Assembly: GCF_035582795.1 (NCBI RefSeq) | Contig: NC_134367.1 | Span: 56,203,562-56,267,561 of the forward strand | Direction: 5' to 3' | DNA: 64,000 bases | Source: Mycteria americana | Taxonomy: Eukaryota; Chordata; Aves; Ciconiiformes; Ciconiidae | Shown: one piece after another, positions 55,801 through 64,000 of the stretch | Position numbering within the stretch: position 1 is the first letter of the stretch | Layout of the letters: every line of letters begins with the position of its first letter | Made by a program: the position numbers and the translations under genes | The notes under the pieces: generated by a model | What the model was told of the DNA's origin: nothing | Database searches by the model: none | What the model saw: only the letters and a program-made list of their open reading frames with translations

Positions 55801-58800
55801 TCAAGGTATTTATTTTGCTTTTGTTAAGCCGCTGTTGCCATTATGCATACCCTTAAAATCACACATATAGGTATTTGTCCACCAATATTTTATATGCAAT
55901 TAGCAACATAGGCAGCGAGATCCATCTGACAAACTAAAGTATTTAGAAAGATCAAAGTAAAGCACTTTCCTGAAAATATTTGGTTTTATACACTGAACAC
56001 TGGGGTGATTAACAGGTCATGTGCCAAGTTGGGTGAGTTCTACCAAGGCTACCTACAGTGAAATGCCTTTTAAAGGTTTTATTTTTAAAAGTACCTTTTG
56101 GAGGAAAAAAAACCAAATCAATTCTTTTACAGAGTGTCAATTTATCTGGCCTTTAACAAATTTTTAAAAATGAATTTCAGTTCAATCTAATCCTAAAAAT
56201 GTTGTTCTTGTTTTTTGTAAATAAGTTAGCTCCACATTTTGAAACCAAGGTAACAAAATTATGCTGTTAAATTCATATTTATATACACACAGCAGAGGCT
56301 CAGTTTTCAAAAGGATTGAGTGTTCCTAGGTAAGTCAAAGGAATTGTATCATCTTTCATGGTCATTTATGGGGACATGCTATTCAGCACGGAACTGTCCT
56401 TCAGCATACCAAAGAATTATATATTTAGAAGTGACATTTGAAAGAACACAATACTGAAGTGAAAACAATCACAAAAATGAAGAAATAACTCTTATATGTT
56501 TTCCACAAATGCTGGAAATTATGGAGGAACGGCTCATCTTTTCAACTTACATGTCCTGGTGGTGCTTGCATTGGTCGTTTTAGATCATTTCGACCTCGAC
56601 AAGCTCTAATAACGGTTTTGTGGCGGTGAAGGTGTATTTCTGCTTCAAGTTGATTCCAGAGCTTGTCATGAGCAGGTCCCTTCATATCTCGGCCCAGTAA
56701 CTGAATCTGCTGGACCCTACGTAATGACAAAGAAAGTAAAACAACATGCTGTTTTACAACTGAAAAATCAATGCACTGTACAATTCACACACTTCATCTG
56801 GCTACAGCACACAGTCACGCAGCAACTAGTGCAAGTGCAGTAACTGTGGGGTTTTTTTGTTTCTTCCTTTTGTTCAATTAACTGCAAATGTAAGACTTTT
56901 CCTACTCAGTCTTAACTTTAGACCTGCCTCTGGGGATGCAAAGGAAGAAAACAACAACAAAAAACATCTCATGCTAAGGGACACAGATTGACTTTACATA
57001 CCTTCCAGCTAGTTCCTTATCTAAATACTTGGCTGCCAATCTTGCTCCATAAACCTCAGCCTGAAGCACAGCTATGTGTCGACGAAGAGCTTCATTTTCC
57101 TTCCTCAGCAACTTCACCTCAGCTTCCAGCTGAGCTTCTTTTACTTTTTCTTTCTTGTTAGCTTCAAGTTCCCTTTCCTTAAAAAAAAAAAAAAAAAAAA
57201 GTTGAAAGCTTTTATCTAAGTTAATCATGAAAGAGCACTTACTTCACTTTGTGTGTGCTTAAACAGTAACTCTCCTGTGTACAGGACATGCATGCAGGAA
57301 AAAAATGAAAGCAGGGACTCTGGCACTGCAGCTAGTGGTTTGTACACTCCCCTTGCGGGAAAGGAGGCCTTGCATTCAACTTTGTGCTCCTGACATTATT
57401 TTTATCCAGCTTGCAACTCTTTAGCACAAAATGCATATACTGGTTCAAAGTCCAAGGACTGAAACTAGCAACAGTGCTTCCTTCTCTCTGTCACACATAG
57501 GTGGCAAAACTTAAGTAGCCTGAATATGGTCCTCACTTTCTCCTGTGTTCAAATATAAGATTCATGCAATGAGAGAGAAGATTATTTTTAAAATTAAAAT
57601 CACTAAATATTTCAATTTGATAATATTCTTTAACTATTTTAATACAATTTTTAGTATGACCAGATGTCAAGGAAATGTTCTTTAAGTCTGTATATCCTTA
57701 AAATGACAATTATTTTCATGCAAACAACCAAGAAATGTCCAGCCATGGACATTTCCAAATCAGACTCTGAAGACCACAAAAATAAAGCTAGAGATTCTAC
57801 ACATGAAGATGCCTACCCTGACAAAACTTAAAAGAGAAGTTAGTGCAAAATACCTTTGTTAAAAAAAAACAAAACAACCCAAACACACAAAAAACACTCT
57901 AAGAAACATACCTTCCCCCCCACCCCCCTCATGAAAAAGGAATTATGGAAATACAAATTACTTCCCTAGTGGTCCATCTCAAATGTACAGAAAATGCATA
58001 GTCATTATCTTTTCTAATACCCAGAGCACCACAGTCAAAGGAATTAGTATGCTCAACTCAGATTGCTATTCTTTGAAATCTACTTTAAGAAGAGCACATC
58101 TGATTACTTGTATATTTTATATCTTTTTTATATCCCTTTTACAAAGTGGGGAGAAAAAAACCACCGCAAACCAGGAAAACAGTAGAGACACAGGATCTAT
58201 TACTGTTCCCTTTTAAAAATGTCCATCAACTGAAATAGCAATAAAAACTAAGTTCACCATAACACGTTTTTGAAGACATTCAGAGTACCTTAGAAGTGTT
58301 CTTTGTACTTGTACCAATTACATCATTAAACAAATAAAACCAGGAGCTCCTACTAAAAAAGCGATAGGACAGAAACAAAATTTTACAGAACTGGCAAGAC
58401 AAATCTGTTATCAAACTGTGAATATGCTTATTCACAATTCCACTTATTCCAAGCCTGGATATAAAACCATAAATATGGCTGATATTACCATGTTTGAGAT
58501 ATTAAGAAAGGTTGGTCCTTCCAAAGAGAGGTATTTTCACAATAGGTATGTGTAGGCATTTATAGCTATTTGCCAGAAAGACAACTCTGAATTTGATGGA
58601 CTCTACAATCTCCCTCATCTGTTAAGTATTTGTATCAGGTTAAATGAATGGAGTATGTTACATGTATATGCATATTGGCCATGAATTGCCTAGCATACTG
58701 CTCAGGAGGAGTGGCACAAAGATTGCTTGAAATCGCTGGCATTTCGCTTCCTGTAATTCCCATACTGACCCAGTTTCAGATCAGGTTTGACTCCACATGC

Positions 58801-61800
58801 ATGTTAGAAAACCTGTCACACAAAGCTTCTTCTGGTCTCTGGCCTTTGTGTTGGCGGCTGTCTTGTGAGATGACTCTTCAACAAATCTCTTTCTGAACTG
58901 CAGGATCACTTGTAAGCCAAGAATTTTGACATTTGGAGAACAGGAGTTTCTAAAACTATAGCAATTCTCTCTCTTATTATGACAGTCTTGGGCTATTTTA
59001 ATTAACATCTACTGCCAGTAGCCAAAGGGCAATTACAAGAATTCAAGAGTGCCAACACGCTGCGTTGCCTCTGCCACACACTTTAGCTGTAAGAAGGGCC
59101 ACAGTTCAGACATAACGCTCGTTTCGCAGTAGCTGGAGAGTCCGTTTACAGATACAGTGTTCCTGTAACACTTAAGTTAGCTATGTACATATTGCCAATA
59201 TTGCTCTAAATAGTATAGGCCCCCTGTTTGTGCGTGTGCTCACTTTTAGAACAACTTTTATTTGACAAATATAAAAAGACAAAGACTAGAATTTGACAGG
59301 CATATGAAGGTACGTTATTCACACCCAAACTTCCATTTTCTTCCTCACTGGATATTTTTATGATTTCTTTACTGAATAGAAAGTCATAAACTAAAAATTC
59401 ATAGTAGCTTTGCAAGTAATTTGCTAGAATGTACCAGTCCTGTTTTCTATTCAGAAAAAAGCTTTAGAGATGCATGAGTTCTTTGATGTATCTGAAATAC
59501 ACCTTGGGAGAAGAATTCCAACCTCTCCCAGAAAAGTGAATTGCTAAAGTGATCCAAGATATTTGCTTACCCTAGCCAATTCCATGTAGCACTCTTTATT
59601 GTATTTATACAAAGTAGCCAGCTTAAACACTCTCATTAAGACTGAAATTTTCCATTTATTTTCTCTGAATTTGATTCATCATTCAAATTAACTTCAAACA
59701 GAAAGTCAAATGTTATATTTCTAAGTGGTATCGCTTTTAGCCATGCATTTTAAATGTTATTCCTAAAATATGAGGAACAATGTAATCCCACAGAATTGTT
59801 TTTTCCTATTTTCTCCATTACTATGACTATCACTCTGTGACAGAGGTGGAAAATTATACCCAGAAGCCATTCTTAACGCTACTCCGGACTGTCTCCAATT
59901 GATCACCACGAAGAAAAATCAAAGGTTTGCAATACAGAATATCTGAAGATGTACTGAAAGAACATGTCTTTTTTTGACCAACTGTCATGAGATGTGGTAA
60001 GTCTCCAAAAATCTTTAAAAAAAATTGATGAAGTTACAGAATCATTTCATGCTTTCCAGTGTTCATAGTATTGCATAGGTTCTGCAAAACAGAAAAACCT
60101 GTATTTTCTGTTGGTCATATTAAAAAACCACCAAACCAAAAATGCAACTGCAATGTTGAAGATCAAAGCTTACTGTTACCAGCTATGCTGTGGCTTTTCA
60201 AAGAACAAATACTGAGCAATGATAATGAGGTATATAACATAATAAAATTGGAAAAGCTGTTTAAAAACCTTTCAAGTCTATCACCATGAAAGACCGAACG
60301 AGAAAAATTAACTTTGTATGACGTCTTCTTCTTATCTATGTATTATTGAGTTTGGGCTGTTTTGGGCTTTGGGCTGTTACACAAGCCAGTAAATCACATT
60401 AAAGCATGCCCATAAATCTCCCCTGAGAAAAGGGAAAACAAGGAAAAGTTGACAGGATTTTTTTTTAAAATACAATACACTGATAGATGTGTACAGTGTT
60501 TATGCTTTAGAAATTGTATAACACCTTAAAAATTTTTGAGATACTGCCAGCACAATCTTTCAGAATGTCGGGTTGTCAGGTATCACCCCAAATTAGCTGT
60601 AACAATAATAAATAAAACACACACAGACTTAGGAAAGAGGACACGAAAACTAGAAAAGGAAAACTAAAAGGCAAAGAAAATTCTTTACACAGCATCTTGC
60701 CAACAGACAGGAAGAAGGAAAAAGCCAGATCTGTTTTGCCAGTTTCTGAGGCCAACATATAGAAGTTGTTGCACAAAACAAAAGCACTGCTTAAACATAA
60801 AAAAAGGCAATCAGCATACTTACCATTTCATCCACAGAAAGGACAGACTTAAGACAGAAGAAAAGAGTTCCATAATTAGAGAAACAGGCAATAGGAACTT
60901 CAAGAAAATACAACAACATAAATGACTTATTCCAAAAGACATTTACCAGCAGACTCTGTATTTCATTAGAAGGCATAAAGAACAAGCACATTGCTATAAT
61001 TGCACTTAGCAGCAATTTTGGTATGTTGCAGTGAAAGTCATTAAAAATCTTATTAAAAATTTTAACCTTATTGTAGTATTAAAAACAATACCTTCTCCTA
61101 AAATACCAAGAATCTCTGTAAAGAATAGCAAGATAACGTGAAATTCATGAAAGCAATTTTGAAAGTATCATAGGAAATATATTCTGTAATATAACATCTG
61201 TTATACAGATAATAGATTTTTTTCCTTTCAGAAAGAATAACAACATATGTATTTCAAGAGGGACATAAAGGACAGGGAGAAATAGCAAAAAAGATGTATC
61301 AACTGCAAAACTCAAGGAAAAAAAATCCACTAGGAAACTTCACACTCTTACAAAGAAAGAGTTATTGTACCTGGACTAAGCAGATACACCACCCCTAAAA
61401 AGGGATTCAGCCTAAACTACATGATGTTATCAGTTGCTTAGCAATCTGAAACATTTAAAAATGTCCTAGTTCACCACTATGCACAATTTTACAGTTTGCA
61501 GAGCACCCATTTATGCTAAGTCTACATACAAAAGAAGAGTAGTTGTCGTTAACAAAGCAAGCAGGAAGTTAACTAGTACAGAACTTTACTTCCCCATCGC
61601 ATATTATGTTGAGACAGTCCCTCTGCCCTCAGAGGCTTTCTGACTGCCAGGTCAGCACCGCAGTTTTTATTTACCTAAAACTCAGACTTCCCATTGTATT
61701 GTCATTTAAGCAGCTTCAGTTTTTCTTGTTCAAGCTGCCCTGACCTTTATAGCTTTCTGTATCTACAACAGTTTAAAAGTGAGTTTCTCTCCATTAGAAC

Positions 61801-63570
61801 TATGAAATCCCTAAAGGCAAAGTAAAGCAAACTCAAAAGATTAGCCCTGATGTTTGTAAAAAAGGAGGAACTAACTGGAATTAAGGAGAGAATATCTGTC
61901 TAGGCTGTTAATAAATTCAATTTCAACACAGATAAAATCTGAAATAATGCAAGTAAAATGTATTTATTGTCACCTGTGGGAAAAAGACTGCTGTCAATAG
62001 CATGGAGATTTAATATATCTTTAGAAATTGTTTATAACAAGGTAAGGGGAAACAAAAAGGTTAAAAGTATTACTCTCTATGTCACTCAGAAGTTAAGTCT
62101 CACTAATAAAATTTAGGGACCGAAATCACTCAGTGATGTGTTGAGTGATTTAAAAAAATTGCTACATGTAAACCTGCAGCCGAACACTGACAAAATGCTG
62201 GTGACGTTTAACTAATGCTTATTTACAGGGCCATAACAATTATTAACAGCTCTGAAGAAACTTCATCATGCTTAACCCATAATTCAATACAGAATAAATT
62301 ATGTGCAGACAATCCAGAAAATGTTACTCTTATACTGAATATGCAAGTATGTAGACCTAGGAACATAACTCTAATTCAATTACAGCTTTTGGATCTGAAA
62401 CAAGAAGAATTTGGGTTACTCCTGTTGTTCAGTGATTAGCCTAGATAGCCTTTAAGCCTTATAGCCTATTACTGTGTTTAATTATACATTAATTAACAGG
62501 ACAAAATAGCAGAGGAGACTAATCTAATCCACATATGTTGGGACTAGGTATTTGCAACGAACCTGTGAAGCAATTTTAAAAACAGCCAGAGAGCTAGACT
62601 TTGATTTATGCCAACAGTTAGAAACCACAATCTATACAACATTACTTTTCTTTTCTAATTTACAAAGTCTCAGTATTAGAGCCTGAATCTGTGCTGTGGC
62701 TAGTAACAAGGTAGACTACACTCTGGTTATCAGTCAATGCCAACTAATTGCACAGATTAATTATTGTTAACTTTTGGTGGTCTTTGTAGAGGTTTAAGTT
62801 TCTAAAAAGCATATAATACAAAATTATCAGTGGTTTATTGAGTTCTTTGATGACAGTCTGCTGCATGTAGCAATGGATAGCACCGTAGATGCACCTGCAG
62901 CATTCTTAAAGAGAAAGAATGACAACAGAGAGGGAACTCTGATGCCATCTACCCCCTCTCTGTATGGCAAAACAATCCCATTCTTACTCTTATCAGACTA
63001 TAACTACAATAAAAAACAATAGACTAACCTCACTTTAGACTTTTTTAAGATACATGAAGATTTGGTTGTATTTGTATATTGGAAACTATTATCTTTTGCA
63101 AATTCTGTCTCCAGAAAAGCTTTATAAACCACCAAAATATTTTCTTATTCTACTTTAAGAAACCACTAAAAACGGTTTATGTAAAAACAACTTCTTAAAT
63201 TCTTATTCATTATTTTGATGTTATTTATGTTATTTTTAATGGTTTCTAACAACCAACCACAAATGTTATTTAAAAAAGAAAAAGTTAACTCTAACATTTT
63301 TAAAGTGAAAATTTGTAACCAGCTTATTCGCACCTTCCAGGGAAGAACTTCAGCCAGGAGAGGGGAAAGTATAACATAATCCTCCATTCAAGCCACCATA
63401 CTCACCAGTTTTGCCTTGATAGCCCCAGAATCAACACTCTGACCAGTTTTGGCATGTAGCTGAAGTTGAACAGCATGGAGTTGCAAAAGCTGATCATGCA
63501 CTTCCTTTTCCAATACCGCTTTCTCTGCCTGCGTTTCTGTCAGTTCAGACTTCAGATCAACTAACTGTGC
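52779..63570 (-). CDS. GOPC: GOPC, last seven coding exons (gene-level entry; 5' end missing)
   Basis: Golgi-associated PDZ and coiled-coil protein (PIST, CAL, FIG). Seven exons with GT-AG borders join into 355 residues plus stop. By residue: coiled coil 1-55 (part of the first), a second coiled coil or leucine-zipper region about 56-125, a conserved linker 126-182, PDZ about 183-266, and an acidic tail 267-355. The human short isoform is 454 residues as I recall, so about 95 N-terminal residues are encoded beyond 64000. GOPC sits on trans-Golgi membranes through golgin and syntaxin partners. Its PDZ domain binds C-termini of membrane proteins such as CFTR and Frizzled and directs their retention or lysosomal sorting. 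It is transcribed towards DCBLD1. Confidence 0.96.
52898..53409 (-). other. GOPC: GOPC intron before last coding exon
   Basis: 512 bp, GT-AG on the minus strand. Nothing recognised inside. Confidence 0.9.
53410..53590 (-). CDS. GOPC: GOPC exon: end of PDZ and acidic region
   Basis: The minus-strand acceptor TGCATTTTAG ends at 53591 and the donor GTAAAC starts at 53409. It encodes residues 257-317: [11 protein letters not shown] (last PDZ strand), then the acidic stretch [14 protein letters not shown] and [11 protein letters not shown], all near-identical to human. It is followed by a less conserved Ser/Asp-rich segment. Confidence 0.96.
53591..54270 (-). other. GOPC: GOPC intron
   Basis: 680 bp, GT-AG on the minus strand (donor GTCAGT). 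Nothing recognised inside. Confidence 0.9.
54271..54435 (-). CDS. GOPC: GOPC exon: PDZ core
   Basis: The minus-strand acceptor TTTTCTAG ends at 54436 and the donor GTCAGT starts at 54270. It encodes residues 202-256, phase 0 at both ends: [40 protein letters not shown] and [12 protein letters not shown]. His246 lies at the start of helix alpha-B, the position that in PDZ domains favours class I ligands (S/T at -2). It is essentially identical to human. Confidence 0.97.
54436..55210 (-). other. GOPC: GOPC intron
   Basis: 775 bp, GT-AG on the minus strand, splitting the PDZ domain right after its ligand-binding loop. Nothing else recognised. Confidence 0.9.
55211..55306 (-). CDS. GOPC: GOPC exon: PDZ start and carboxylate-binding loop
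   Basis: The minus-strand AG ends at 55307 and the donor GTAAAT starts at 55210. 96 bp, phase 0, residues 170-201. It contains [20 protein letters not shown] followed by SIT. Gly195-Leu196-Gly197-Ile198 is the GLGF-type carboxylate loop. One conservative change from human is visible (LLVK for LLLK). Confidence 0.95.
55307..56550 (-). other. GOPC: GOPC intron
   Basis: 1244 bp, GT-AG on the minus strand, AT-rich. Nothing recognised inside. Confidence 0.9.
56551..56716 (-). CDS. GOPC: GOPC exon: conserved linker between coiled coil and PDZ
   Basis: The minus-strand acceptor CATTACGTAG ends at 56717 and the donor GTAAGT starts at 56550. It encodes residues 114-169: [40 protein letters not shown], then [16 protein letters not shown] see no difference from the human protein as I recall it, so this segment is under strong constraint. 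Confidence 0.97.
57002..57177 (-). CDS. GOPC: GOPC exon: second coiled coil
   Basis: The minus-strand AG ends at 57178 after a pure T20 tract, and the donor GTATGT starts at 57001. It encodes residues 56-114: [40 protein letters not shown], then [19 protein letters not shown]. Heptad leucines are visible. It joins directly in frame to the AKL at the end of the preceding exon, giving the short isoform without the eight-residue insert. Confidence 0.96.
57178..63405 (-). other. GOPC: GOPC intron (6.2 kb)
   Basis: GT-AG on the minus strand. In mammals a 24-bp neuronal exon coding for eight residues lies at this position. I searched by eye for the matching codons flanked by splice sites and found none. 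Otherwise AT-rich, with a small TTTGGGCT repeat at 60351-60377. No repeat family recognised. Confidence 0.85.
57181..57200. repeat. A20 homopolymer (T20 on the GOPC strand)
   Basis: Twenty consecutive A bases on the plus strand. On the GOPC strand this is the polypyrimidine tract directly before the AAG acceptor of the second coiled-coil exon. Confidence 0.9.
63406..63570 (-). CDS. GOPC: GOPC exon: first coiled coil (C-terminal part)
   Basis: The minus-strand acceptor TATTCACAG ends at 63571 and the donor GTGAGT starts at 63405. 165 bp, phase 0, residues 1-55: [40 protein letters not shown], then [15 protein letters not shown]. It matches human residues from about 96 on with a few conservative changes. 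It is the most 5' GOPC exon in the window. Confidence 0.96.
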
Positions 63571-64000
63571 CTGTGAATATATAATCCATCACTGTAATTA
63601 GAGCAATGATTAAATCAGAACTGTGATACATAAATATGTCATTTGCTGGTACATATATGCTAGATATGGTGTAATACAGATTAAGAGTACATGCTGTCAC
63701 AAGTTCCTCTGTAGCTCAACTTAAGCACTGGATCGTTTGCAGGCTCTTCTACTCCCCAACTGCCACCAAATTCATTCCTCCACAGACCCAGCATCAAACC
63801 ACCATACTGCTGAAAGTAACAGTAGCTGGGTTTTTCCTCACGCGGACAACGGCATGTGATGCTGATGTCAACTCCGAAACAGGGCAACGGCATTCAACCT
63901 ACGTAGGACTTACAACCATAGCAATGTAAAAACAATTTAAAACTTTAAAAATACTAAATCTTATTGAAAAAAAATTATTTATCAAAGTAAAATGACAATT
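63571..64000 (-). other. GOPC: GOPC intron, partial
   Basis: The sequence between this exon and the upstream GOPC exons, which lie beyond the window. No exon for the N-terminal part is recognisable here. Confidence 0.85.

Overview
The window is vertebrate nuclear DNA, most likely from a bird. Its coding sequence is broken into short exons with GT-AG introns. The only interspersed repeat I recognise is one 5'-truncated CR1 LINE of the sauropsid type, ending in the ATTCTGTG octamer. Introns are compact and repeats are sparse, as is typical of birds. I see no bacterial, viral, plasmid or CRISPR content, and no tRNA or rRNA gene.

Layout. (1) Positions 1-37810, + strand: DCBLD1, a single-pass membrane protein with CUB, LCCL and discoidin (F5/8C) domains. 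Fourteen coding exons are visible, corresponding to exons 2-15 of the human gene. Together they give one unbroken frame of about 680 residues ending in TGA at 37808-37810. Exon 1 (5'UTR and signal peptide) is not recognisable and probably lies upstream. The 3'UTR runs from 37811 to about 39690, with an AATAAA at 39662. (2) About 39690-48940: convergent intergenic spacer with no gene I can support. It contains one odd CpG-dense block at 46658-46740. (3) About 48940-64000, - strand: GOPC (PIST/CAL/FIG), a Golgi coiled-coil and PDZ adaptor. The last seven coding exons are present, giving 355 in-frame residues and the stop at 52779-52781. The long 3'UTR points towards DCBLD1. The 5' exons lie beyond 64000.

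The two genes are transcribed towards each other, tail to tail. As I recall, DCBLD1 and GOPC are also neighbours on human 6q22, beside ROS1, so this is a conserved synteny block. They are not an operon, and nothing in the sequence shows direct co-regulation. DCBLD1 is a cell-surface scaffold whose cytoplasmic tail carries nine YxxP tyrosine motifs (CRK/CRKL SH2-type sites). GOPC controls Golgi and post-Golgi sorting of membrane proteins through its PDZ domain.

I did not find a novel biological system. The points most worth a second look are a tandem NAGNAG splice acceptor at DCBLD1 exon 5, an extra YxxP motif relative to human, a strongly GC3-shifted exon 6, a GOPC C-terminus that differs from the mammalian one, a CpG-dense intergenic block, and several small duplications next to stop codons or in UTRs. 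Residue numbers below count from the first residue encoded in the window for each gene (for DCBLD1, the glycine whose codon is split between exons 1 and 2).
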